A DNA stretch of 64,000 bases. It comes from an uncultured Flavobacteriaceae bacterium (GTDB lineage Bacteria > Bacteroidota > Bacteroidia > Flavobacteriales > Flavobacteriaceae). Position numbers and translations under genes: made by a program. Below the pieces are notes generated by a model. It saw nothing but the letters and a program-made list of their open reading frames with translations. It was not told the origin of the DNA and made no database searches. The stretch lies in assembly GCA_947493175.1 (NCBI GenBank), contig CANLQD010000002.1:434001-498000 (forward strand). Reading direction: 5' to 3'. This document shows positions 16,927 through 26,187 of this stretch, one piece after another. Numbering within the stretch: position 1 is the stretch's first letter; every line of letters starts with the position of its first letter.

Positions 16927-19671
16927 ATGAGCTATCTGATACGTTTTTTGATTTTGGTACTATTTTTCTTATTCACGTCATGTTCCAACTTTGACAATGG
17001 CGATAAAGTAAAAATTGGCTTTTCGCAATGTATCAGTGATCATGAATGGAGACAGTCTATGAACCAGTCCATGAAATTGCAGGCCTCTTTGCATCCAGAG
17101 GTAGATCTGACCATTTATGAATCCCATAGAGATTTGGAAAAACAAAAGGGGGCCATTGAAAGAATGGTGGGCGACGGTACAGATATAATTATTGTGTCTC
17201 CCATGGAGCAGGATAAAATGGAACGATCAATTGCCAAAGCCTACGAAAAAGGTATCCCAGTAATTCTAATCGACAGGAAAATTGAATCGCAAAATTTTAC
17301 CGCTTATATAGGTGCGGACAATCTGGAGGTTGGGCGTAATGCGGGAAAATACATCGCTTCACAGAATAATGGGAAAGCAAACATCATAGAAATAAGGGGA
17401 CGGGATAACTCATCCTCTGTAATGGAGAGGAGTTTAGGTTTCAATCAAATTGTAAGGCAGGAAGCAAATTTGAACCTGTTGGGTTCCATTAGCGAAGGAG
17501 ATTTAGGCTTACCAAGAAAGGAGTTTTCGTCTTTTTTAGACTCCTTACAAAATGAAAAAATAGATTATGTTTTCGCATCGAATGATGCCCTAGCCTATCA
17601 GGCGTGGTCGATAGCCAAGGAAAAAGGATTGGAGAATTCAATAAAGTTTATTGGCGTTGATGGTTTGAATGGCCCCAATGGTGGAATTCAACTTGTTCAA
17701 GATGGAATATTGGAAGCTACCATATTGTATCCAACCGGTGGCAACGAAGTAATTGAACTGGCTTTGAACATATTGCAACATAAGAAGGTGGCCAAGAACA
17801 ATATTCTTACTACTACCGTGATCGACAAATTCAATGCCGATATTATGAAAAATCAGATTGATAAGATCCATCAACAACAAGATGAAATTGAGGTGCAGTT
17901 GGCGGCAATAGAGAAACAGGAAGAATTGTATTACGCCCAAAATAGCGTGCTAAAAATTACGATGGGGCTCCTTGCAATAATTCTAAGTCTCGCAATTTAT
18001 AGTGTGTATTCCATTTTCATAATTCGAAAAAAAAATAGACAACTTGTTATCAATAACAAAAAAATTACGGTACAACGCAATCAGATACAAAAGATTGCGG
18101 AAGAGATAAAAAGGACCAATGAAACGAAGTTAAATTTCTTCACTGGGGTTTCACACGAATTTAAAACTCCTTTGACTCTCATAATGAGCTCAGTGGAGTC
18201 ATTGAGCGAAATTATCAATGAAAAAGGAATCAAATGGATGAGGAGTGAGTTTGAGTTGATCAACAGCAATGCGCAAAGATTGTTGAGGCTTATCAACCAG
18301 CTTTTAGACTTCAGGAAAATTGAGAACAACGGAACGCAATTGCGGGTTTCAAAAACTAATTTGTACACCTTTATAAAGTGTGCGTTTAATGATTTTAGGC
18401 AAGAGGCCAAACGCAGGAATATTGAATTTGATTTAGAATGCGATGACCAAGAATTGGAGATTTACATAGATAGGGATCAAATGGACAAGGTTCTTCACAA
18501 CCTACTGTCAAATGCGTTTAAGTTCACTCCCGACAATGGGGCTATTAAATTAAGTATCGAAAATACTGAAGATAAGGAATTGGTACGCATAAGAATTAAG
18601 GATACCGGCATGGGGATTCCCAAATCGGACTTAAAGAATGTATTCAACGCCTTTTACCAAGGATCGAATAACCAGCTCAGCGGTTCGGGTATTGGGCTAC
18701 ATTTATGCAAGAGGTTTGTAGAACTGCATAAGGGAACCATTCTAATCGAGTCATCTCATGGAACTGAGGTAAAAGTAACACTAAAAAAAGGCTGTTCCCA
18801 TTTCAATAAGAATCAAATAGTAGAGGAACGTGATCTAGTGGACACAAATATAAAAGACTTTGAATCGGCCTACCTAGATGATAGTTATTTACTGGTGGAA
18901 CCACAAGAAAACACTGAAAAGCATACTATTTTGTGTATTGAGGATAACAAGGATTTGGCCCTATTTCTCAAGAATAAACTCATGCATGATTATGATTTCC
19001 ACATATCTGATGGAACCTATGCATTAGATATTTCCTTCGATATCATACCAGATATGATACTTTGCGATGTGAACTTGCCCACCCAAAGTGGTTTCGAAAT
19101 TTGTGAAGTCCTAAAAAATGACTTGAGAACCTCACACATTCCAATAGTTATGTTGACCGCCTTATCGGACAAAGCTTCATATATCAAAGGACTACAATCG
19201 GGTGTAGATTTGTTCATAACCAAACCATTCAGCTATTCGGTTTTATCAAATTCCATAAAATCTTTAATGTATAATCGTGAGAAACTTCGATACTACTATA
19301 TAAACGATTTATATCGAGTTAAACAGCATCGACCTGATGATTTAGACCATAGATTTCTCAATAAATTGAATTCAATAATTCACGAAAATTTGGAGGATAC
19401 CGACTTTTCAATTGAAAAGCTTGCTGGGCAGATGAATTTATCAAGAGTCCAATTATATCGTAAAGTAAAGGCCATACTGGGTATCAGTGTTATTGATTAT
19501 GTAAACAAAAGCAAACTTAAAAAGGGCAAGCACTTACTGGAGACTTCGGACTTAAATGTAGCGGAAATTGCTTATAGGTGTGGGTTTTCCTCATCAAACT
19601 ATTTTGCGAGAACCTTCAAAAGCAAATACGGTCAAACACCGATGGACTTCAGGAACTCCGTAGTTTCGTAA
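16927..19671 (+). CDS. Hybrid two-component system with periplasmic sugar-binding domain and AraC output
   Basis: About 914 residues. A lipoprotein-like signal (lipobox LFTSC, Cys19) precedes a type I periplasmic binding-protein domain (about 25-325, like ribose-binding proteins), a transmembrane helix (about 342-365), a histidine kinase with VSHEFKTPL (His about 410) and HATPase domain (DTGMGIP), a receiver domain with phospho-acceptor DVNLP (Asp about 714), and a C-terminal AraC helix-turn-helix pair (about 815-914). This is the architecture of the fructose-sensing BT1754 of Bacteroides thetaiotaomicron. Next to a sugar porter, TonB receptor and GH32, it most likely senses fructose and switches on the locus. 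The ATG at 16927 gives a proper signal; the GTG at 16882 does not. Confidence 0.9.
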   Translation: MSYLIRFLILVLFFLFTSCSNFDNGDKVKIGFSQCISDHEWRQSMNQSMKLQASLHPEVDLTIYESHRDLEKQKGAIERMVGDGTDIIIVSPMEQDKMERSIAKAYEKGIPVILIDRKIESQNFTAYIGADNLEVGRNAGKYIASQNNGKANIIEIRGRDNSSSVMERSLGFNQIVRQEANLNLLGSISEGDLGLPRKEFSSFLDSLQNEKIDYVFASNDALAYQAWSIAKEKGLENSIKFIGVDGLNGPNGGIQLVQDGILEATILYPTGGNEVIELALNILQHKKVAKNNILTTTVIDKFNADIMKNQIDKIHQQQDEIEVQLAAIEKQEELYYAQNSVLKITMGLLAIILSLAIYSVYSIFIIRKKNRQLVINNKKITVQRNQIQKIAEEIKRTNETKLNFFTGVSHEFKTPLTLIMSSVESLSEIINEKGIKWMRSEFELINSNAQRLLRLINQLLDFRKIENNGTQLRVSKTNLYTFIKCAFNDFRQEAKRRNIEFDLECDDQELEIYIDRDQMDKVLHNLLSNAFKFTPDNGAIKLSIENTEDKELVRIRIKDTGMGIPKSDLKNVFNAFYQGSNNQLSGSGIGLHLCKRFVELHKGTILIESSHGTEVKVTLKKGCSHFNKNQIVEERDLVDTNIKDFESAYLDDSYLLVEPQENTEKHTILCIEDNKDLALFLKNKLMHDYDFHISDGTYALDISFDIIPDMILCDVNLPTQSGFEICEVLKNDLRTSHIPIVMLTALSDKASYIKGLQSGVDLFITKPFSYSVLSNSIKSLMYNREKLRYYYINDLYRVKQHRPDDLDHRFLNKLNSIIHENLEDTDFSIEKLAGQMNLSRVQLYRKVKAILGISVIDYVNKSKLKKGKHLLETSDLNVAEIAYRCGFSSSNYFARTFKSKYGQTPMDFRNSVVS

Positions 19672-19877
19672 CCATTTGTACTTCATAACGGATTCAAGCA
19701 TGAAAGACATGATTTCCAATTGTACATGTCGCACTTTAATGTATGCCTAAAAGGTGTAACCCTTAAAAATCATTGTATTTTTTTAAAGAATCAATAAATT
19801 TTATGACAAAAAGGCGATTCGCCCATAGTTTGAACAATACTATTTGAGATTTCGGATGTTTGAATTCTTCTTGTAGT

Positions 19878-19905
19878 GTAACATTTATGAACATTTAGGT
19901 AACAT
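19878..19905. promoter_or_regulatory. Direct repeat, candidate AraC-type operator
   Basis: The 7-mer GTAACAT occurs at 19878-19884 and again at 19899-19905, exactly 21 bases (two helical turns) apart on the same face, with AACATTTA words in and between. Such spaced direct repeats are typical of AraC-family output domains. It lies between the hybrid sensor and the MFS gene, about 170 bases before the latter. The rest of this 406-base spacer is AT-rich with no other gene visible. Confidence 0.35.
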
Positions 19906-20077
19906 AATTGCTATCGCCATTAAAAGATAAAAATAATATCAGTTATAAAAAATTGATTTTTAGTGCTTTAACTTCACGGATATACAACCCGTACAAAATT
20001 CCTAAAAATTGCAACATTCGTAATATCTACCCTTGAAATTTTAGAATAGTTTAGCCATTAAACTAAATAATTGCTAA

Positions 20078-21430
20078 ATGGGCAAAATATGGAAATGGTC
20101 GTTTATCGCAGCACTATCGGGTTTTCTTTTCGGATTTGATACTGTGGTAATTTCTGGTGCCGATAAGACGTTACAAAATCTCTGGAATTCTTCGGATGTA
20201 TTTCATGGTTTAGTGGTTATGGGTATGGCCTTATGGGGAACCCTAATGGGTGCTCTCCTGGGTGGTTTGCCTACAAACAAGCTAGGTAGAAGAAAGACCT
20301 TGATTCTTGTAGGCATTTTATTTTTGGTATCTGCCGTTGGTTCTGCCCTGGTACATGATCCGGTTTCATTTGCAGTTTTTAGGTTCATTGGTGGCTTGGG
20401 CGTTGGAGCTTCAACGATTGCGGCGCCCGCATACATTTCGGAAATAGCACCGGCAAAACATAGAGGTAGGCTTGTAGGTATGTACCAATTCAATATTGTT
20501 TTTGGGATATTAATGGCCTTTTTATCAAACTATTTAATGGGGCAATTCGGTAATGGTGCATGGAGGTGGATGTTGGGAATAGAAGCGATACCTGCTGTTA
20601 TCTTTACAGCCCTTGCTTTCACCATACCGAAGAGTCCTAGATGGTCTGCACTTTACCTTGAGAATTCTGGAAATACAAATACTGAAACTGAACTTGCACA
20701 TGCTATTGAGCAGATCAATGATTTGAAAAACTACCCATATGGCCAAAACGGCGATTTGGTTCTTGAGGAGAATATATTCCTTAAGAAATATCGCTTCCCG
20801 CTGTTACTAGCATTCCTTATAGCTTTTTTCAATCAGTTTTCTGGAATAAACGCCTTTCTATACTACGCACCTAGGATTTTTGAAGAAGCCGGGATGGGCC
20901 AAAACACCGCCCTGTTCAGCAGTATCGGAATCGGCGTCACGAACTTGATATGCACGTTGGTCGGTATCCAGTTAATCGACAAGATCGGAAGGAAAATCCT
21001 TATGTATATTGGTTCCATAGGCTATATCATTTCCTTATCTGCTGTCTCACTGGCCTTTTTATATGGTTGGGGAGGCCCAACTGTTGTTATGCTCCTTTTG
21101 GTGTTTATTGGAGCCCATGCAATCAGCCAAGGCACCGTCATCTGGGTGTTTATTTCCGAAATATTTCCGAATCATTTGCGGGCCTCGGGTCAGGCGTTTG
21201 GTAGTTCTGTGCATTGGATTTTAGCTGCAATTATTCCATCAATGATCCCGATTTTATTTACAAGTGTTGGAGCCGCACCTGTGTTCGGCTTCTTTGCGGT
21301 AATGATGTTTTTGCAGTTACTGTTTGTACTATTCTTAATGCCAGAAACAAAAGGTGTTAGCCTGGAGAGTATGACTGCACTGGCCATTAGGAGGCCTAGG
21401 CTGGGTATACTTTCACATAAAAAAATTTAA
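20078..21430 (+). CDS. MFS sugar porter
   Basis: A 450-residue major facilitator of the sugar porter family with 12 predicted helices. Family motifs are GFDTVVISGA in helix 1, NKLGRRKTL after helix 2, RGRLVGMYQFNIVFGI (helix 5), the PKSPRW sequence after helix 6, QFSGINAFLYYAPRIFEEAG (helix 7, sugar contacts) and PETKGV at the end. It likely imports a monosaccharide or sucrose by proton symport; fructose is inferred from the adjacent GH32 and sensor. It begins the operon-like group that continues 37 bases later with the TonB receptor. Confidence 0.93.
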   Translation: MGKIWKWSFIAALSGFLFGFDTVVISGADKTLQNLWNSSDVFHGLVVMGMALWGTLMGALLGGLPTNKLGRRKTLILVGILFLVSAVGSALVHDPVSFAVFRFIGGLGVGASTIAAPAYISEIAPAKHRGRLVGMYQFNIVFGILMAFLSNYLMGQFGNGAWRWMLGIEAIPAVIFTALAFTIPKSPRWSALYLENSGNTNTETELAHAIEQINDLKNYPYGQNGDLVLEENIFLKKYRFPLLLAFLIAFFNQFSGINAFLYYAPRIFEEAGMGQNTALFSSIGIGVTNLICTLVGIQLIDKIGRKILMYIGSIGYIISLSAVSLAFLYGWGGPTVVMLLLVFIGAHAISQGTVIWVFISEIFPNHLRASGQAFGSSVHWILAAIIPSMIPILFTSVGAAPVFGFFAVMMFLQLLFVLFLMPETKGVSLESMTALAIRRPRLGILSHKKI

Positions 21431-21467
21431 TTCTAATTATTGTATCAATTTAACTAACTAAACAAAG

Positions 21468-24086
21468 ATGAAAATGAAAACGCTAAAGATTTTGGTCAGC
21501 ATTTTGCTTTTGGCCTTTACCGCAGTTTCTTATTCACAGCAAGCGATAAGAGGTACGGTTACCGATGATTTTGGTAGTCCCATAATCGGGGCAAGTGTCT
21601 TTATTCAAGGGTTGGCCAAAGGGTCTGTCACCGATTTTAACGGGGAATATGTTATCTCTGAAGTTGAAAATGGCACCTATTTACTACAAACATCATATAT
21701 AGGATATACCAGGGTAAGCAAGGAAATTGAGATTGATCAAAGTGATTTGGTTGTTGATTTTGTGTTGTCCGAAGATGCAGAGTCTTTGGATCAAGTTATT
21801 GTTACTGGTGTGAACAACCCTAAATCTAAACTAGAATCGAGTGTTTCGGTCACGACACTTGGGTATAATGCAATTTCAAAATCCGTACCAAGGACATCTG
21901 CCGAAATTTTTAGAACTATCCCCGGAATTCGCGTTGAATCATCGGGCGGCGAAGGAAATTCACAAATAGCGGCACGGGGCGTACCGGTGTCTGCTGGTGG
22001 TGCCAAGTACTTACAATTACAAGAAGATGGACTGCCCGTTTTATTGTTTGGTGATATTGCATTTGCCACGGCTGATATTTTCACAAGATTTGATTCGAAC
22101 ATTCAACGTATTGAGGCCATTAGAGGTGGTTCTTCGTCTACACAATCATCAAATTCCCCTGGTGGTATTATTAACTTCATAAGTAAGACGGGGCGGGTCG
22201 AAAGTGGTTCAGTAGCCACCACATTTGGGCTCGATTATGATTCTTTTAGAACTGACTTTGAGTATGGGGCACCTATTTCTGAAGGTCTTTACTTTCACAT
22301 GGGCGGTTTCTACAGAGTTGGGGACGGACCGAGGGATGCCGATTTTACAGGAAACAATGGTGGTCAGTTCAAATTCAATATTACAAAGGAGTTTGAACAA
22401 GGCTATGTACGGTTGTATGCAAAATACTTGAATGATAGGGCCATTGCCTATTTACCCATGCCTGTAGCTGTTTCAGGGACAAATAGTGACCCTGATTGGG
22501 ATGACCTCCCGAACTACGATGCCACAGAAAGTACATTGCAAACACCATTCTTGCCCACAAATCTTGGCTTGGGTCCCGATGGTGAGTTGAGAAGGTCTAA
22601 AGTTGCAGATGGTATGAGACCGCTGACGACCTCTGTCGGAGCGGAAGTTTCTTTTGATTTAACCTCAGGTTGGCGTTTGAAGAACAATGGAAGGTTCTCA
22701 TCTATTAGGGGAAGGTTTGTTTCGCCCTTTCCTTCACAAGTGGCGACAGCCTCAGAAATTGCATCTACTTTTGGAGATGGTTCGACACTGTCTTTTGCAA
22801 CCGACGGATCTAGTGTTAACGGCAATAGTCTAGTTGCCCGAATTCATATGTTCGATACAGAACTGAACAATTTGAACAATTTCATGAATGATTTTCGTCT
22901 TTCCAAATCTTTTGAAAATTTAGATTTGACTTTCGGATTTTTTAAATCAACCCAAAAAATATCCATGTCATGGTTGTGGAACTCCTATTTACAGGAAGTA
23001 GCGCCGAAAAACGCTAGACCCATCAATGTAGCAGACGCAGACGGTAATTCCGTAAGTGAAAACGGACTGTATGCATACGGGGTCCCTTTTTGGGGAAACT
23101 GTTGTACAAGGAATTATGACACGAACTATAATACCTCTGCCCCGTATATGAATATTTCCTTGCAGCCATCTGAGCGACTTTCTTTGGACGGTAGCGTAAG
23201 ATGGGATATTGGAAACGTTGACGGCTCCTTCGCTTCTTCGAACCAAATTGAGTTCGATGTGAACAATGACGGGGTAATTTCAGCGCCTGAGCAAAGCGTA
23301 TCGGCGATTGATAATGCAAATGCGACCATTGTGAATTATGACTACGATTTCTTGTCTTATTCTTTTGGGGCAAATTATAAATTCAAAGATAGGCAGGCGG
23401 TATTCGCGCGATATAGTCGAGGTGGGTCCGCAAAGGCCGATAGGATTTTGTTCACGGACTTAGACTTCCTAAATAGTGATAATATAAATGCCCTCGATTT
23501 CTTGAAACAGGCAGAACTTGGCTATAAACAAGGATTTAAAAATGGATCCTTGTATGCCACTGCATTTTACGCTGAAACCATTGAAGAGGGCGGATTTGAA
23601 GCTACCACCAACCAGATAATCGAAAATGATTATGAGTCATTCGGAATTGAGTTGGAAGGCGCATTTACCTTCAACAATTTCGACATACGTGGAGCGGTTA
23701 CTTGGACAGACGCCGAGATTAAATCCGGTGATAACAATGGAAATGTCCCTAGAAGACAACCCGATTTTATTTATAATATAACTCCATCATATTCTTTTGG
23801 CAAACAAAGACAACATTCTTTCGGGCTGAGTCTCATAGGTCAAACCGAGGCTTTTGCCCAAGATAGTAATGAACTGGTAATGCCCGGATTTGCAGTGGTA
23901 AACGGATTTTTCAATTACGGCATTACGGATGCTATCAGATTGAACATCTCCGGGAACAATATTTTTGATGCCATCGGAATTACCGAAGCAGAAGAAGGTA
24001 GCATTACCGAAGGAGTGCAAAACATCGTAAGGGCCCGGTCGGTCTCGGGGACATCTTTCACGCTATCTGTTTTATATAGTTTCTAG
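21468..24086 (+). CDS. TonB-dependent receptor of fructan locus, without a SusD partner
   Basis: An 872-residue outer membrane receptor. A signal peptide (about 1-24) precedes a carboxypeptidase-regulatory-like domain (IRGTVTDDFGSPIIGASVFI, about 26-100), a plug domain (RTIPGIRVESSGGEG through GGIINFIS, about 140-245) and a 22-strand barrel ending in SFTLSVLYSF with a terminal Phe. The VDQVIVTG-type TonB box is LDQVIVTGV. It is shorter than SusC proteins (about 1000 residues) and no SusD gene follows, so it is closer to a stand-alone siderophore/sugar receptor type. By context it takes up fructo-oligosaccharides. Start at 21468 or the ATG at 21474. Confidence 0.92.
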   Translation: MKMKTLKILVSILLLAFTAVSYSQQAIRGTVTDDFGSPIIGASVFIQGLAKGSVTDFNGEYVISEVENGTYLLQTSYIGYTRVSKEIEIDQSDLVVDFVLSEDAESLDQVIVTGVNNPKSKLESSVSVTTLGYNAISKSVPRTSAEIFRTIPGIRVESSGGEGNSQIAARGVPVSAGGAKYLQLQEDGLPVLLFGDIAFATADIFTRFDSNIQRIEAIRGGSSSTQSSNSPGGIINFISKTGRVESGSVATTFGLDYDSFRTDFEYGAPISEGLYFHMGGFYRVGDGPRDADFTGNNGGQFKFNITKEFEQGYVRLYAKYLNDRAIAYLPMPVAVSGTNSDPDWDDLPNYDATESTLQTPFLPTNLGLGPDGELRRSKVADGMRPLTTSVGAEVSFDLTSGWRLKNNGRFSSIRGRFVSPFPSQVATASEIASTFGDGSTLSFATDGSSVNGNSLVARIHMFDTELNNLNNFMNDFRLSKSFENLDLTFGFFKSTQKISMSWLWNSYLQEVAPKNARPINVADADGNSVSENGLYAYGVPFWGNCCTRNYDTNYNTSAPYMNISLQPSERLSLDGSVRWDIGNVDGSFASSNQIEFDVNNDGVISAPEQSVSAIDNANATIVNYDYDFLSYSFGANYKFKDRQAVFARYSRGGSAKADRILFTDLDFLNSDNINALDFLKQAELGYKQGFKNGSLYATAFYAETIEEGGFEATTNQIIENDYESFGIELEGAFTFNNFDIRGAVTWTDAEIKSGDNNGNVPRRQPDFIYNITPSYSFGKQRQHSFGLSLIGQTEAFAQDSNELVMPGFAVVNGFFNYGITDAIRLNISGNNIFDAIGITEAEEGSITEGVQNIVRARSVSGTSFTLSVLYSF

Positions 24087-24124
24087 TTCAGAATTTTAAG
24101 TTGAGTTAAGTTTAGTTCTTTTAA

Positions 24125-24152
24125 AGAGCCGAAGTCAAATTCGGCTCTTTGA
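24125..24152 (+). terminator. Terminator after TonB receptor gene
   Basis: A perfect 11-bp stem, AAAGAGCCGAA (24125-24135) and TTCGGCTCTTT (24142-24152), with a 6-base loop. The arms supply A- and T-rich flanks, so it can act in both directions. It separates the receptor from the GH32 gene. Confidence 0.75.
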
Positions 24153-24291
24153 TTTCTGAATAATCAATTTTCCCTTTTATGCTTTGACAATAGACTATGA
24201 AAGCCCATAATGGGCATTTGGCAAACAATGATCAATACCAACCGAGATAGTTTAAGTGCCCGAACATGAGCTGCTATAAAAAATTAAACAG

Positions 24292-25884
24292 ATGAAAAAC
24301 AAATTAATTCTTCTGATTTCGATACTTATGGTGACAGGTTTTCTTAGTTGCCGACAAAAAAAAAGTGTTCAGAATTCGGGAGAAAAGAAAGTGTTCAAAA
24401 ATGAGGAATTCAGCTACCGACCCAACTTTCACTTTACACCAAAAACAAGTTGGATGAACGACCCCAATGGTATGTTTTACCATGAAGGAATCTATCATCT
24501 TTTTTTTCAGCACTACCCAGATGATATTGTCTGGGGACCCATGCATTGGGGACATGCCACCAGCAGAGATTTAATTAAATGGGAACAACAACCGATTGCC
24601 TTGTATCCTGATGATAAAGGGTATATTTTTTCAGGAAGCGCGGTCGTGGATACCTTGAATACTTCTGGATTGGGCAGTATTGAAAAGCCGCCAATTCTGG
24701 CCCTTTTTACATACCATGACCCAGAAGGTGAGCTTTTAGATGCTATTGACCATCAAACGCAAGGTTTAGCTTTTTCGACAGATTCCGGAAATTCATGGCA
24801 AAAGTATGGGGGGAATCCGGTTTTAAAGAATCCGGGCATTCGTGATTTTAGAGACCCTAAGGTCATTTGGAGTAAAGATCATGAAAAATGGATCATGGTT
24901 TTGTCGGCTTTTGATAGGGTAAGATTTTATGACTCTAAAAACTTGATAGATTGGAATTTCTTATCAGAATTTGGAAACGGAGTGGGTGCTCATGGTGGAA
25001 TATGGGAATGTCCTGATATATTTCCCATTGAAGTAAATGAATCAAATGAAATCAAGTGGATACTGTTACTGAGTATCAATGATGGTGCCGCAAATGGTGG
25101 GTCTGGCACACAATATTTCGTAGGAGATTTTGATGGAAAGTCCTTTGTCCTTGATGAATTGTTTCAGCAGCAACTTAAAGAAAATGGTCCGTTTTGGTTA
25201 GATTATGGCAAAGATAATTATGCGGGTGTAACTTGGTCTAACATTCCAACTGAAGATGGGCGAAGAATTTTCATAGGCTGGATGTCCAATTGGCAGTATG
25301 CCGAGAAGGTTCCTACGAAAAAGTGGAGAAATTCAATGACATTGCCAAGAGAACTGAAATTAGTGCGAAAGAACGATTCGTATAGCGTAATATCTAAACC
25401 GGTCACCGAATTTGATAAGTACAAAAACCTCGTGGATTCATACGAAGGCATCTCTTTGAAAAATAAATGGAGTGCGAACACAAGTTCTCATATCGGGGCC
25501 GAAATTGAGGTCGAATTCGAAGTTATGGATGGTGACAAACTAAACATTTTACTCTACAATCAGGAAGGAGATACCCTTTCCTTCGGCTATGATGATAGGG
25601 ATAACACCTTTTTCTTGGATAGGAGAAAATTGCTTCAAAAGAACTTTTCCGATGATTATGCGTCCAGTAAGTCGGTTGCACCTAGAAAAATTAAGGGGAA
25701 AAATCTATCCGCAAAGATAGTCTTGGATAAAACTTCTGTAGAAATATTTTACGACGATGGCCATACCGTATTCACGGAAATTCTCTTTCCTAAGGAAGCG
25801 CTAAGCAAGATTTCAATAGCGTCGAAAACCAAAGGCTCTAAAATTGAATCACTAAGAATGTTTGAGATAGCAACGGAGGAATAA
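24292..25884 (+). CDS. Glycoside hydrolase family 32 lipoprotein (fructanase/invertase type)
   Basis: A 530-residue enzyme that cleaves beta-fructofuranosyl bonds in sucrose, inulin or levan. A lipoprotein signal (FLSC, Cys20) places it on a membrane surface. The five-bladed propeller shows the nucleophile motif WMNDPNG (Asp57), the FRDPK transition-state stabiliser (Asp188) and WECPDIF with the acid/base Glu239. A C-terminal beta-sandwich covers about 385-530 and ends in SVEIFYDDGHTVFTE, a hallmark of the family. Exo versus endo action and inulin versus levan cannot be told. A separate 205-base leader with a small palindrome (24203-24215) suggests its own promoter. Confidence 0.95.
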   Translation: MKNKLILLISILMVTGFLSCRQKKSVQNSGEKKVFKNEEFSYRPNFHFTPKTSWMNDPNGMFYHEGIYHLFFQHYPDDIVWGPMHWGHATSRDLIKWEQQPIALYPDDKGYIFSGSAVVDTLNTSGLGSIEKPPILALFTYHDPEGELLDAIDHQTQGLAFSTDSGNSWQKYGGNPVLKNPGIRDFRDPKVIWSKDHEKWIMVLSAFDRVRFYDSKNLIDWNFLSEFGNGVGAHGGIWECPDIFPIEVNESNEIKWILLLSINDGAANGGSGTQYFVGDFDGKSFVLDELFQQQLKENGPFWLDYGKDNYAGVTWSNIPTEDGRRIFIGWMSNWQYAEKVPTKKWRNSMTLPRELKLVRKNDSYSVISKPVTEFDKYKNLVDSYEGISLKNKWSANTSSHIGAEIEVEFEVMDGDKLNILLYNQEGDTLSFGYDDRDNTFFLDRRKLLQKNFSDDYASSKSVAPRKIKGKNLSAKIVLDKTSVEIFYDDGHTVFTEILFPKEALSKISIASKTKGSKIESLRMFEIATEE

Positions 25885-25915
25885 TCTGAATTTGACATTT
25901 GAAATCAAAAAAATA

Positions 25916-25946
25916 AAACCCTGTAAATTATTGATTTACAGGGTTT
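25916..25946 (+). terminator. Terminator after GH32 gene
   Basis: A perfect 13-bp stem AAACCCTGTAAAT (25916-25928) / ATTTACAGGGTTT (25934-25946) with loop TATTG, flanked by A-run and a T-rich tail. It can serve the GH32 gene on the plus strand and the tRNA on the minus strand. Confidence 0.82.
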
Positions 25947-25971
25947 ATTGTTTTGAGATAGTATCTCTTAG

Positions 25972-26056
25972 CGGAGGAAGAGGGATTCGAACCCCCGGAG
26001 GTGTGACCCTCAACAGTTTTCAAGACTGCCGCATTCGACCACTCTGCCATTCCTCC
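25972..26056 (-). tRNA. tRNA-Ser(UGA)
   Basis: On the minus strand the sequence folds as a tRNA with acceptor GGAGGAA/TTCCTCC, D arm with GAGTGGTCGAATGCGGC, anticodon loop CTTGAAA (anticodon UGA), a long class II variable arm around TGTTGAGGGTCACACCTCC, and T arm GGGGGTTCGAATCCCTC. Length is about 85 bases without an encoded CCA. The long variable arm and anticodon identify serine. Confidence 0.95.
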
Positions 26057-26187
26057 TTTGCGGGTGCAAATATAGAAAGGTTTTTCTATTCCTTAAAACG
26101 ATTTGCCAGAATTATTCCTGATCACCCAAATTTGATTGTAAGCCAGATGCCATCAATATGATATAAGCTTTTCATACCTTGGCGGCC

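Noticed and set aside
24203..24215. GCCCAT-A-ATGGGC palindrome before the GH32 gene
   Set aside because: Small, noted in the GH32 entry, but too short to call an operator.
25892..26161. 89-codon plus-strand frame over the tRNA
   Set aside because: It reads antisense through tRNA-Ser (GGRGIRTPGG is the translated tRNA) and has no other support.
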